Assembly (NCBI RefSeq): GCF_037975245.1
Contig: NC_092571.1
Coordinates: forward strand, 2,334,501-2,398,500
Length of the DNA stretch: 64,000 bases
Reading direction: 5' to 3'
DNA from: Apostichopus japonicus
Taxonomy: Eukaryota; Echinodermata; Holothuroidea; Aspidochirotida; Stichopodidae
A model generated the notes under the pieces. It saw only the letters and a program-made list of their open reading frames with translations. It was not told where the DNA came from and did no database searches. This document shows, piece after piece, positions 36,501 through 49,655 of the stretch (positions are counted from its first letter, which is position 1; the number at the start of each line of letters is the position of its first letter). A program made the position numbers and the translations under genes.

Positions 36501-39300
36501 TTCACCATGACTGCATTCGTAACGTAAGTAACCTGGTTGAGGTCATTCTCTTTAAGCCACATTACGCTTCCTCATATCAAACAGCTGCTACCCATACTTT
36601 TAGTTCCATCATGCATGAAAACCTCTATCATCAGCTATAGTGATGATTATTCGAGCACTTTCTACTTTGATGATATACTTCTCTATTCCTATCCTTCTTT
36701 GCATATATATATATAATAAATACGTGTAATCGTAGCTATTGAAGGAAAAGAAATCCACCACATGGGGAAGTCCCTCCCTACTGTTTGTTATCTACTGTGA
36801 ATGTGGTTATCGGTTACTGATTGAATTGACGTCACAGTTTCATTCTGTAATCAATTGCTATGGTATTTCAGTTTTGATAACCGTGACTCGTACAAGTTCA
36901 AAATGCTTTCCAAGCCATTACCCTTGTCTTACCTCATTAACGCTGTATGTTTCATATAGACGTTTCGTGAGTAACCGTTCGATTGACTGTTGGACAAATG
37001 GCCATATCGTCCTCCTTTTAAAACTCGCCGAACGCCAACTTTTAATTCTTCGGAGGGATACATCGGGAAGGGTCGTAGGGAATGGCTGGGTGAGCGGTGG
37101 GACTACTGGTAAGGTAACCTCGCTCAGTAAATACAACTAATAATGTGGAAAGCCATGACTCTCCTCCTCTTTCTCAACTCCCCCCCCCCCTCCCCCTCTC
37201 TCGCTCTCTTCAAGAATTAATTACCAGGACAACTTTTAAGTTTAAGTTTTATTTTAACTTTTAAGTTTTATTTGCAAAACAAGCTAGGCTAGATACGTAT
37301 ACTGTGTAATTTTGACACATCTACAAATTAAGTGCTGATATTTGATTGAAAAGTAACCCTTTTCCAAGGCTTGAAACATCCGCACTGTGATATCAATCAA
37401 ACTGGTATTTTTCGAGTGTATGCTCGAGTACCTCATATTCGGGACTTTGCCGTAATGGTATTCGTAGATAGCACATTTCATGTACTCGTATTAGGGGGTT
37501 TGTACTTGTACTGGCTGCCGGGCACGTTGCACTCGTACTCATGGGAGTATGAATGCACCAAAAAACGTCTGTTTGTGTATTACGGCGAGAACAAATTCTT
37601 CTTGAAGGTGTTTCTTTTAGTAAACTTTTAACCATGAGCCATTTCATATAAGATAATGTAACCATAATTATGTCGGTTAACATTCTGACATATTTCTATC
37701 AAGATTCCCAGGAATGCTGATTAGAATATCTGACAGCTGTCATTATACATTTCAACTGAGCAATGGCTGGTGCTAGATATCCGCTACCCCTTTGTGTATT
37801 ATTGCAGATGGCTTGAAACAAGTTACAGTCAAGCTTACCAACGGTTGAGATATTCTTTAGTGACGTAGGACACGAGTCTGGTTCTGTGGAGGCAAAGTTC
37901 ACTGAGAATCTCATAAGAGTAAATAAACCAGTGAATATTAAGAGATTGGATTGAAGTACGAAGACTCGAGCAGCTTGCCAGTATATATGCCCGAGAAGAT
38001 ATCACGGTATGTAAGTAAGACTACACTAAGTCACGTTGCAACTTGCAGCCTTTGTCCCACAATGACTCCTAAGTGCTAAGTAAATTTTGCCACGTGAAAT
38101 AGCAAGTCCCAAAGACCATGGGAAAGTAAACAAAATCTGTGATTGGAGTTTCTTCAAGGAGGGTAATTACATTACCAATATCTCGGTTCCCACGCTCTTT
38201 TCGATCTCAAACAATAGAAGGCGACTAAACACCTGTGTATTCTTTCAACTGGCATTCCTACACACTATCAATGCACCTGTTTCCAAGTCTGCACGATCGA
38301 GTCCACATTTTATGAATAATTCATGATGTTGTTATAAGGCGATAGCAAACTTTGACCCTATACCTACGTGTGTATACATGTGCACAAAACAGGGCTTAGC
38401 AAGAAGTTAGTGCTATCAAATAGATTTAAAAAAAAAAACATGAAGGAACGTGTCCAAGAACAAGCACAACCAAGACGTTTTTCCATACGTTGAGTTAACG
38501 TATTGCCAGATTCATGTTTCTAGTGTATTAAACATAATCCTTGTTTTATTATGAACTTAATTCAGTCATGGTTTCACATCGAGCTCGAGAATACAGGGAT
38601 GAACATAATTGGACTTTTCCTTATACTTTCTTACAGTCAAAGTGTAAGTCGAGATCGAATATCGCCATGATATGTAATAAAACACTTTGGATTACGTAAA
38701 TCCTGAAAGACTTTAAGTAAAAAGTTGTACTGTAACGGTGTCACAATAGTGACACTTCGTAACTGAGGGATAACTTTATTTGAATGTGCACAAATCTTTG
38801 ATTTCTTATTTGAACATTAAAAGGAAAGATATCATATACAAGCCTACATGGACATATACTGTATTATCTGTTAAGTTATCATACATGATCAACTATGAAG
38901 TTCGGAGTAAATACTGAAGGTTTTCAAATGGAAGCTCATTCAGAACAACAAAGCCTTCTGTTTGGAATTAAAGCCGTTGATAGCTCGCTAATTAGAGGTA
39001 ATCAAATGTTTTTAACCGAATCACATTAACACAGGGATATTACCTACCTCTATCATAATGACTCAAAAGATACACCCACAATCTCTAAATTCAGTTTTTC
39101 TCCGCTCAGGGTCCATCTTACTCCCTTATAGTGCAGAGTAAACACGTTTTATTGCTTTACAAAGTGTACTGCAATAGCGTGTCAATAAAATGTTGATAAC
39201 TGTTTGAGGGAACAAGATTTCATTTGTCTTGTTCTATATGTTTTGTATATTTTATGACCGCTGCTGCTTGTATGCATTGTGATTAAAGGTATGATGGACC

Positions 39301-39303
<3 letters not shown>
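33506..39303. other. Non-coding stretch
   Basis: No gene seen. It includes an AAC/AAAC-rich strand-biased segment (36247-36350), TGACGTCA at 36827, a C run at 37180-37190 and a perfect 7-bp-stem hairpin at 38738-38755. The 133-codon frame at 36739-37140 is judged chance. Confidence 0.6.

Positions 39304-39385
<82 letters not shown>
39304..39385. repeat. TA microsatellite
   Basis: A pure TA run of about 41 units. Long tyrosine-isoleucine open frames across it are artefacts. Confidence 0.95.
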
Positions 39386-39388
<3 letters not shown>

Positions 39389-39594
39389 GGCTCCGTGCAT
39401 AACCAATCGTTTTGATATGTTAAAGTAACTTATAGCAAGTTCAGTCAAAATAAACTATTTAAAGTACAATGAAATATTTTAGTATCGTGACATCATTTAA
39501 TTTCATAGATTACAGCGTCAGTATAACAGCATACAACTTTTCAGCTGCGTTTAAATTATAGTACCAATCTAACCAGATTGACAGAAGCTAAGAG

Positions 39595-39721
<127 letters not shown>

Positions 39722-40888
39722 CTACTACTCTACGGCAGAATAAAATGGGTTATATCAGGAGAAATTTAAGTTTGTATTCATACCTTAATTGAGACACTAT
39801 ATAGATCTGTCGTATAGGCTTCAGACAAATCCCCATTCAAATGCCAAATTCAATCGAAAATACAAAACTGACACGTTTTCAATCTTTAAATCAGTTTCAG
39901 TTTTTAAGCGACACACCTGTCAACGTTCTTTGGGTGATTTTTCTCCAGACATTGCGTTTCAATGATATTGATGGATCATAGGAATCGAACATTTTCATAT
40001 ATTCTAAATATATGAAAACAAATTGAAAGAGGGAAATTTGTGTTTGTTTGCGACGTATTCGTTTTACAAATACGTATAATACTCTGAAGTTTCGTTTTGT
40101 GTCAAAGTTGATGATAGTGTCAGCTCATCTTTTCATGCCTTATCGTTCATGATAAACGTATTGTTTGTTCATTCAAAAATCGACATATTTTGCAATGCAC
40201 AAAAGACTTTGACTTAGCAATGTACAATTAACATTCTGCAACACATCAGGTTTATTTGTTTTAATTAAGATGAGCCTCTGAAGTCCATTTTGGAAGTTTC
40301 TTCCTCAAAATGGAATAGATTAGAATATTGGTGGTGCATGATATTTTCAAACAATGACATACTATGGTTAGAATTTACACGCCCAAAGCATATTATGTAA
40401 CGACATAATAAGACAATCAATGGAGCACGAAAGTGTAGTTCTGTTTTCATTTTGTTTTGTTCTGTATTATTGAATGCTTGAGAATAACGAGAAGCTGACC
40501 TTTTCCTATAGACTTGTCTGTTATTTTTTTACTTCATGGTATTATAAGCAATTCTATAGTCTCATCGATTGTTGTACTTGGCAAAGTATACGTGAATCCT
40601 CGGCCCACAGCCTTTATGTGACTAATTGTTATCATTTTATACATACCTCTTACTTGAATAAGTAGTCAAGGTGAGATAAGGTATCAGCTAATCTTTCCCA
40701 TTATTCAGCATTGAAGATAACTCATCAAGGGTACATTATTTGTCAATATTTAACAAAATAGTCAAAGATAGAATATCAATCTTTGAAAGAGAACAAAGAA
40801 TAGCCAAATGTGTGACGGGAAAAGACTTTGCTTTGCAATATCCATACAATCATGGACTATTCCAGATCAAAGCTCAACCATTTCTTCA

Positions 40889-40947
40889 TCGTATATATAT
40901 ATATATATATAAGTTATATATATAAGTTATATATATATATATATATG
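40889..40947. repeat. TA microsatellite with AAGT interruptions
   Basis: TA run interrupted twice by TATAAGTTATA, about 16 bases apart. Confidence 0.9.
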
Positions 40948-41394
40948 TTAGCAACATTAATCGGTCTGTTGACGTGTTCAATATAGTCATAATGATCCAC
41001 TCTTCCTTTTCATTGCATCGGGGCTTACACGTTGGTCACTGTCCATGAGCAATACACGTTAATCAGGGATGTATGTTTGTTGATCATGATGAGATAACTA
41101 ATCCTTTTATTAATTAATCTATTAATCTCTGGGTTTGTAGAGACTGGCTTGATGATTTCAAGCATATAATATTGTTAACATTTGACAATCGCTTTTGATT
41201 GTCCCTTAATTTGCGCAATTAAGAGAGGCACAAACACAGTCATCAACTTGACCTTGCTTATATGATAGAGGAGATATTTGTGTAGACCTTAACTGCCCAA
41301 ACAGCTAATAGAAGGCATTCTCTGTTAAAAATGTGCAAAACCCATCTGCATTATAAAATAAATACTTCAATATATAGACAAAACCATTCAAAAT

Positions 41395-41550
41395 GGAAGC
41401 ACATTTGGCTCAGTGACGTCGTATTTAGACATGCGCAAGTCCACAGCCGTGTGCGTGAAGGATCATAAAAGCATGTGATAACCTTTCTAAATGGAATAAG
41501 ACTTTCTTCGCTGTCTGTGGCAGTTGTTAATCACAGTTATTTCTATCACT
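41395..41550 (+). repeat. Dispersed repeat, copy 1 (pairs with 60015-60173)
   Basis: Shares a colinear series of blocks with the other copy: GAAGCACA, TGGCTC, TGACGTC, CAAGTC, GCGTGAAGGA, GATAA, GTTGT, AGTTAT, ATCAC. The last 27 aligned bases match at 21 positions. Both copies are on the plus strand, on opposite sides of gene B. A TGGCTCAGTGA near the start resembles a polymerase III A box, so a SINE is possible; no B box is evident. Confidence 0.6.
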
Positions 41551-44500
41551 GAGTTTGTGTCTCCGTTAAGGCTGGAGTTGCAGTCTTACCTATAGCTCCA
41601 TGGTCTTACCTAGGCAGTTCCACAGGCGATGAACGTATCGACGTGTTACCCTGTGCCGTTTTGCTACACCTCTTAATGCGTGATATCTCTCAAGGTGCCG
41701 GATTTATTCATTACAATATTGCCACGTTTATTTATCCTCAATCTGAAGAGAAAGGATAGGGCTTCACCTGGCAAGAGCCTCAATTGGGAGCCGAACGCGT
41801 TTCTGCTCGATTTAATGCCATTGTTGTATTTCTGGAAGGGGCTTTATTAACCGACAGACTGGTTTGCTTTATAATATTTTTTCATCAATTTCAATTACCC
41901 TTCAAGAAAATAAAGTTGGTATATTCTGGTAATAACACATAGTTTTAGAAATCATACCAAGTATTTAAGAACTCTTCCGACCTTTCAATGAGGAACAGTG
42001 TAAGCTTAATTGCTATTCTGAACAAAACACAGGAACCCACAAGACAATTTAAGTTCTGTTATTTTCCCAAGTGTAGCGACCATCTTGTGATTGAATTGTG
42101 TCTATACTATTAACATGAGATGATATGAGAGAAACATGTTTGCTTATACATGCCTGTTTGGTCACGTTCATAGAGCCCAAGCAGAATAAAAACGATTCAG
42201 TATTGGTCTGTTCAAAAATATGTGACCATCGGATTGTGCAACGCACTTTTAATTGAAAATGGACCGAGTTTTTTGGTTTTACGCACAGATTCTTGCTTTT
42301 ATAGCTATAATAATTTAACTATTTTGACTCTCACAGCAAGCAATCAAACTTCAGTTTGTAAATTGAAAAGCTGTTGCTGCATTGATCGCTGCGTGGTATC
42401 CTATTACGGTCCGAACATCACACTTCTACGTGTGATAGGAATAATTATTGTAAAGTATTTCCAGTTTACATTCTAAGCATGCATGACCACATGCGAGAGG
42501 TTATCCACGCTGTGAACACGATATGCACTTTTTGAAAGGAAACGTAGTTCATAGAGATTTGACAAAGCAATGGCTCTCGTGATAAACTAAATCGTAAGCT
42601 GAAAAAGGATATGAACAATTGTAATATGATACTTAATATTTCGCTGGATCATTGTCGCAAATTAAGGAAACAGAATATCGGTTTTATGAACTTAGCCTTG
42701 TCCCTGCACCCATGAATCACGTCTTGAATATAAAAGCTTGTTCTGGTTATGAGACATGGATGCAAAATGAAAATTCAATAGGACATCCATGGTCTGTCTA
42801 ATAGGACATCACTCCTCCGGGTAAATTGTGAAGTACTTTAGATGCCTGCCATTGAATTTAACTGAATATATATTTCACCCAAGGTAAAGAAAAACGATTG
42901 AACTGATAAAAGCTTTTCATTGTAGTCAACATTGATTTTGTAGATTTTGGAACGTGTCTGTTTTTCATAACGGACTACGAAAAAAAGGACATCAAATTAC
43001 GGGGAAATGTTTTGAACCTGTAAGTGGGGTTAATTATCATTTGATTATGATGCGGCTCCTTTAACGTAACATGAACTGACTTCGAGAAACACATCCATCG
43101 TTAATTATGTACGTAGTAAGATCGATGCCCTGGCGCTCAATTGCCCAAAAAAAACTTTACGCTAGAAAAATGAGATAGTTCCTTCTAATAACGCATAGTT
43201 GGAACGTCTGGTATGATAGTCTTGCTCACCAATGGCCAGAGAAACTATGCTCGAGCTATATCAAAGAAACTTTTGACCTCATGGCCAACCATGATTGTAG
43301 TACACTTGAGCCAATACTACATTGCCAAAAGTGCAAAGAATGTTCCTGGCGTTATCGTTTTTCAACATTTTTATAGTCATGATTTATGATTGACTGTGTA
43401 AATAACGGGTACAATTTGTTTTTCAAAGAGAGCTCTTACTGACACGTCTATGCTGGAGACTATATATTCGTCCATATCTTTAGAGTAATGTTGCCTACCA
43501 AGTTGGTGATGAAACCGTCGTTCAAACATCATGATATGGGATGAACCTGGGGTAAAATGATGTAAGATGTTTAAAGCGTGTATTTTGGTATCCAAACTTG
43601 CCGTGATCAAAAGTTGAGGGTGTAAGAAAATGTGTCCTTTTAATGTTTTTGTTACGTTTCGTTGGTTTAATTGTCCTGAACTGAAGTATTAATCATGGTT
43701 ACGGAGCTGTACAATTGGTGGGTAGGCCCTATTTGGGCTTTCGGCGAGTGAGTCATAGTTGTTGGTATATTTATGGTCCTAACGGTGTAAAGTGAAAGTT
43801 GTTTCCTTTTCGTGGTCCAAGAAAATGGAATAATTTAGGTTGTACATTCTCTACGTTTGAGACTCGTGCATTTATTGTGTCTTTCAAAACACTGAAAATA
43901 ATAGAATTCACAAATACAAGTATTATTATAACTTGCATAATGTGAATCAATTGTTTACTTAGCAAAGTATTTTGCTATGCAATACCGTATTAATTATTCA
44001 CCTCTCTGCCGTCTTGATCGAGTGTCTTGTTATTCGACCGGCATATACTAGATCTACAGAAGGGTTTTATCGCCATATTGTTTTCACTAAGAATTCACTG
44101 TATTCGCTAATCAATAATCTCGAATTCACTAGAGACTATAGTGACCTCCTTCAGACTTTCAATAAGTTGTTTACTCACATGACAAAACATGAATCAGGCA
44201 AAACCTTCAGTCGAACGAACGATGAGTGTTAGTTTCACATCTAATCGTCCTCTTTGAACAGGGATAGATGTGTTGACTTTCACACGCAGTTGTTATGGTA
44301 TAACTTACAATGGTACATGAAACCACCACAGAACACCTGCCGATTTCACCTCTCGTATACGCTGTCGACAGCTGAACGCTCTTCATATTCAGATTTTTCA
44401 ACCAGAGTTTTGTTCATAAAAGATTGAAAGCACTTGACTGTATTCCTACTCCGAGATAACTTTACTGTTCAGTTGAAACACCCATCGTTGTCTGCAACCA

Positions 44501-44771
44501 TTGCGTGAATGTATTATAATAACCAATAAAGTGAAGTGCATGATAAGGAGGACCTATATGGACGCTACGTGTATACAATTCAGCGCATAACAGCAAATAT
44601 GATACGCAGATGGTATTCTGTGTACAATATTCTCGATACCTTTGTTTACAATCTATGAATATAGTGGCTCCCAAATGTTTGTATAAGAGGACATTTACCT
44701 CATTTAAACTGAGTTTCGTTATAATCACAAACCGAGTTGTCTCTGCTTAAATTTTGTCGATCATTTCAATG
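41551..44771. other. Non-coding stretch
   Basis: No gene, transposon end or array was recognised. No G or C run of 10 or more. Confidence 0.6.
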
Positions 44772-44867
44772 ACACGCCGTGTGCTGGACTGGAGGAGATC
44801 GATAACCAAAGCTGCCGGGGCCACTTACATGTCCAGGCGCCAAACCCGAGACAGATCCACTGGCTAA
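44772..44867 (+). pseudogene. Short remnant of a non-LTR retrotransposon C-terminus
   Basis: An open segment reading VLDWRRSITKAAGATYM, then RRQTRDRSTG and a stop. It fits the conserved pattern RW-D-ITK-AG-TWM--AQDRS-W near the end of many LINE-like reverse transcriptase proteins. It is only about 30 codons long with degraded flanks. The Trp after DRST has become Gly. It differs in sequence from the 21.4-kb remnant, so it derives from another family. Confidence 0.45.
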
Positions 44868-45559
44868 AATCCAACTGTTTTGTCACATAGAGCAAACCTA
44901 TGTACTCAAGTATTACTTCTGGTATGATTAGGCTATATTGTTGGGGGTTCCAAAACGCACCTCCCAGAAGCTTCTAACCGTTCAATTATTACTCAGTCTC
45001 TGAGATTATGAGATGAACATTGAACTGGTACATGGATACATCACTTAATTCGGTTTAAACACTATACAGGTTAGCAAAATAGCTTTAATTTTGTACTGTA
45101 GATCTCGACAAAGACGCCTCTTCACTGTTACCAACTCTGTTACCTTCAGTGTTACCTATCGTTAGCTAATGTAACCAGTATGTTTAATCTGTAACTTTGT
45201 CTAACTGTAGTTTGCTTTGGGAACTGCATTTAAAGTTTCACGGAGGTGTTCCTAAATGATATTATGCTTGTGACAAATACACCGGCTTAATAAATTGTAG
45301 TTCAGTATTAGATGCGTATTGATAGTCTAGTTTGAGGTCTGTATTAAATAATGTTTAGTATTAATTGCGTTCAGTATTAATTAATCATACTAATTGGTGT
45401 AGTTGCCTTCATTACCTGTATCACAATCCTTGCCTCTAAAATGTCCATTAAGACTCGTGTAATAAAGGTGCTGCAGAACCCAACGATACTGAGAGCCACA
45501 CGCTTCCAATGTGTTGCACAAGTTTAACCTGTGAATGAACTACATGTGAAATGGGCTTC

Positions 45560-45812
45560 TACCTCGGAAGGACACTATTTGGACATGTGATTAAGAATTG
45601 TGGAGAGAATATCGGGCTTGAAAGTCTCATCAGAGCCAGAGAAATGGTGATGTGGAGAGTCGCAAAGTTCACGGAATCAAAAGGGCTTACGTAAAGAGTC
45701 AGTCTTAATTCATTTGAAACAACAAGAAATGATTGGCTATTGAACGGGGTTCGAACCACTGCCAGGATTACAAATGCTGAGATTTACCAACTGAGAAGGG
45801 TGTAAAAGAAGC
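45560..45812 (-). repeat. tRNA-derived SINE-like element or tRNA pseudogene
   Basis: On the minus strand an A-box-like CTCAGTTGGTAAA (45795-45783) is followed by a B box GGTTCGAACCCC (complement of 45746-45757) at tRNA-like distance. Between them is a loop TTTGTAA with mostly paired flanks resembling a tRNA-Thr anticodon arm. The acceptor and T stems do not pair properly, so this is not a functional tRNA. The downstream body to about 45560 is inferred from typical SINE length only. Confidence 0.5.
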
Positions 45813-48800
45813 GGTTCCCTGTTGTGATGCAATGGAAGACTTTAGACAAAGTTTAGCCAGCAGGTTAAAGTTGATATAGAGACCTGAAAGAGTCACTTAA
45901 ACACGACCCGTTCATATGTAAAGTATTTCAGAGGCCAACAATAAACGTGGAAAAATGAACAAATTCATGTTGCCAGCATTTTATTTCCACAACAAGATGA
46001 TAAGTATAATGAAAGACGGTGGGCTGTCTGTTTGGAGACATTTTCTCAGCCACAAACAATATCTTCTCTTTACAAAAAGTCATATACGTGGCGTTGCTAC
46101 TGTTCAACGTTGTACTGCATACGCCCGATAGCGACATGGACAAGAAATCATGTTTACTCTCCTACTTAGATCTATAGGAGAACGTGTTATATTTCTGGAC
46201 ATACGATAAAATTAAATCTTGGATAAAAAATTATAATATTTTACTGGTATATCTAAGTCGCAGCTCCTTATGCGTACGTGTGAAACAATAGCCATTACCA
46301 TACTGTAAGTCATCTTATTACGAAGAGGAAATTTAATGGCGTAAACGGTGGGGTTATTAATATACTTTTGCATTTCATTACACGTATGCGACAAAAAAAA
46401 TCCAGGCGATAACCTAGGTGTAATATTGCCTTGAACAATTTGAGATGATGTCTTTTTAGATGGAAGCATATCTTATGACATTAATTCAGTCCTCCAAATT
46501 TTAAGAGCAACTATGAAAATGTCAGTGTACTATTTTATTCCTTTCTCTCTACTAAATCGTATGTACACATTTTCTAACGGATTCTATACTTGTAAATGTA
46601 TTAGTTAATTTAAGTCGTTATCATACAACTAAAGTATCACTTAGATTATTTCATATTTTCTATGTCTAGTAATTATAGTAATGGGCCCACGCTTCTTGGA
46701 AACCACACACAGTCTTCATTGTCTGGCTTCATTTTAGACAAAAATAATGTCAAAAAGAAAACCTTTATTTTAAAAGGTTCAGATATATTTTACTGTACGA
46801 CACACATATGCATATATATATATAAGTTTATATTTTAATAGGAAAACCACACGCATCTTAAATTGCATCATATATTAATCTAGTTAAAAACAAGCTGATA
46901 GCACGCTTCTGCATAGAACGATCACAAAACTTATTTACATTTCCCACCTTGAACACATTGCCTATACATACTAGTCACCAAACATACCAATTTTTTAATT
47001 AACTGCACTGTAAGCAAATTGTTTTCTCTATCCTCTTGTTGATACTGCATCAAATAATGTTGTGCAGTCGTGTGTCGATTACACAAGCAAAGTTAAGATG
47101 TGCATATAGCTACTTGACCACAATGTTTCTTCAATTTACATTACACTTCAAAACAATGTGGTGTTGAAGACTATATTTGTAACTGATAAGAAACGTGCAT
47201 GTTTACATATTGCATTTGTAACTTTAAAGTCGACTTATAACATATTCAACAAAGTACTTTCGTAAAATGCGATAAATTGGTTACAATTGTTGATAAATAG
47301 CTTGTAAAATCGGAAGGTAGGCACATTTCTTCCAAAATCGGGGAGTTGGACTTGATCTTAGTAGTAGCTCCACTGTTTTAGAGTGCATAATTTAAAACCA
47401 AAAAGGTAAAATAAAAATAAATAAGATGTATCCTGAATAGTTTTCATCTGTCTTAAATATTAATTCATAACATAATGAACCTTTTTTTTTGTTTACAAAT
47501 TTCAGAACCAATTGCCCAGTTTGTGCATTTCGTATGTCCTGTAAATAATGGAGTTATTGAGAAAGAATCTTTAAAACTCTCAGAAATAGTGACAAGAGCT
47601 CTCACCTACCTGTTACGTAGACTTCAATGTGGAACGTTCATATTAAAGGTTGTATGTTTGGATTAGAGCTAGCACTGTATTCACACCCATTGTTTTCCTT
47701 ATTCAAATAAAATATAGAGTTAGGTCACCTCATTTTATTGTTTCTTAAAAATATAGTATGTTTTCATAACTGGTATTTGTCATTATTATTCATTTTAATC
47801 GTTATTACTCATATGTTATAAATCAGACAAAGGTCCCTCTGATTAAAAAAAAAAGTATTTGTTTTTCAATAAATTTCTTTGTTATAATTTTACTCAAAAA
47901 GTAATAGAGATCTATAAAGCGCATTTTATGCATAATTTACCTCTTTCCCACAATGTCACCATGAAAATATTGTACTCAAGGTTACACCTCTTACCGTTAC
48001 CACGTCAGACTCTCTATATGTTTTTAAATTACCAACGTAATCACCAAACATATTGATTTCATTAACCAAAATACACACATTCTCTTAAATAAATTAAATA
48101 GGACATGTCTTGTCTGGTCTACGTTTACATGCTCATCCAATTGTGTGAGTTATCACACGTATATTGCCTATTCGTTACCACACTCAAATACATTTTTACA
48201 TCGCCGTCTGCAGTTTCTCATGTAATCAACAAACGTAGTTCTTTGATACACTGTATCCTTACTTCCACAAGTTAGCCATGTATTACCAGCAGCCTATCCT
48301 TTCTTAGAATTACACGTAAACTGAAGTTAACTCTCATTGTAAAAAGTGCTTGAGGGTTGTCTATTTAGTACAACCTTTGTAAATGTCTTGTCGGATAACT
48401 ATTTCTGTGTACAAGAGAAATGCAATTTATTTGATTTAGATCAGAATTTTTTCTTTTCTGGCAACCACACTACTTGATCCCGCAGAGAAAGGCGTTGCTG
48501 AGAGTGCCAAAGATTATTTCGTCTATGTCTTTTAACGCATAATGCCACTTATACCTTAAGCATATGATACAAAGAAAGAATTCATGATTTCAATATGCGT
48601 CTAAATTTGCACGATATTTCAACAATCTAGACATAGGAACGAAGTTTGATGACCGTAGTTTCCTACAAGAGAAAGGCAAGCTTACGAATCAGCGTGAAAC
48701 TGAAGTGGGTATAATTACATCTTCTCCTCTAATTAAAAGCTTAATGCAACGAACGATTGACTTTTCTGGAAAAGAAAGAGTTCCTCTTAGTTTGGAATGT

Positions 48801-48844
48801 TGCTCTATTGCTATTCGTCGCGGAAACTAAATACCCGTCGAGAA
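45813..48844. other. Non-coding stretch downstream of HES gene B
   Basis: AT-rich, with only short open frames and a short TA run near 46813-46824. Nothing else was recognised. Confidence 0.6.
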
Positions 48845-49655
48845 TTGGAACGCATGGTTATTTATTGTATTAAACATTTACATCATGTGCTTTGAAATAT
48901 GCAAATGAATGCGGTACAAGATAAAGGCAAGTTATAAACGCTCACTACAAACAGCTTGGCTAGGATAGCAAAAATTTCATATAGCAAAAGTACATAGCAG
49001 CTTTCGGAATCAAAAACATCAAAAGGTTAAAGTGAAATAAGATTATCCTATACTTGGTATAGTCACCCAATTGCAAAACTGGTTAAGTATTGGGTCTGGA
49101 CAACACGTTTCATATAAAAATCAAATGACAGAAATTGGGTCGAACTGTGTTAAGCTGGTCAGTCAGTCCCAACGTTGATTATTTACCTACCAACATCTAT
49201 CGGGGCAAAATGATCTTGTACTATATATAATATCGTCCAAAGGATAAAAACATTCTCCCATTGAAACTGAGTAGATTGTTTTTGTTAAGTAGAAATGTAA
49301 TAAACCAGTGTATTGCCATGCCGTTAGGTGGAGCAGTTATCTAACCATACTAGTATGAACAAGTTGTTTCGACGCCTTAGTGAATGATTAGGTAGCATAT
49401 TTTGAAAACCCCTATGATGTTCCCTTTTGTGGAAACGATGAATTAAAGTTTTTCGAAAAATCGTCCTACGTCCATAATCAATAATTTACTTTAGTCTGTA
49501 TGGAAATTAGGGAGATAGTCGAGATACTTGTCAAACAAAGCAAGCATTCCCTCTCTTGTTTTAGGGAGCTGCATATACAAATATCTCTATCACACAATAA
49601 GAAGATTATTATAGGGTTTGCTCCACCTTTAACAACCCAAGGATGATCCTTAGAC
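48845..49655 (-). other. Probable 3' UTR of HES gene B
   Basis: Non-coding AT-rich stretch after the stop. The first canonical minus-strand AATAAA found is at 48866-48861, implying a UTR of about 0.8 kb. Other hexamers follow further away (for example near 48427). Confidence 0.4.
48861..48866 (-). terminator. Candidate polyadenylation signal of HES gene B
   Basis: Minus-strand AATAAA (TTTATT on the plus strand) about 0.79 kb downstream of the gene B stop. Chosen because it is the first canonical hexamer. Confidence 0.35.

Noticed and set aside
36739-37140. 133-codon plus-strand open frame
   Set aside because: No recognisable domain, no promoter or splice context. Overlapping minus-strand frames of similar quality suggest chance.
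45541-45700. Plus-strand frame containing LFGHVIKN resembling a LINE tail
   Set aside because: Only the FGH motif fits. The following residues do not match the GRP or DR-W blocks, and the segment overlaps the SINE-like body.
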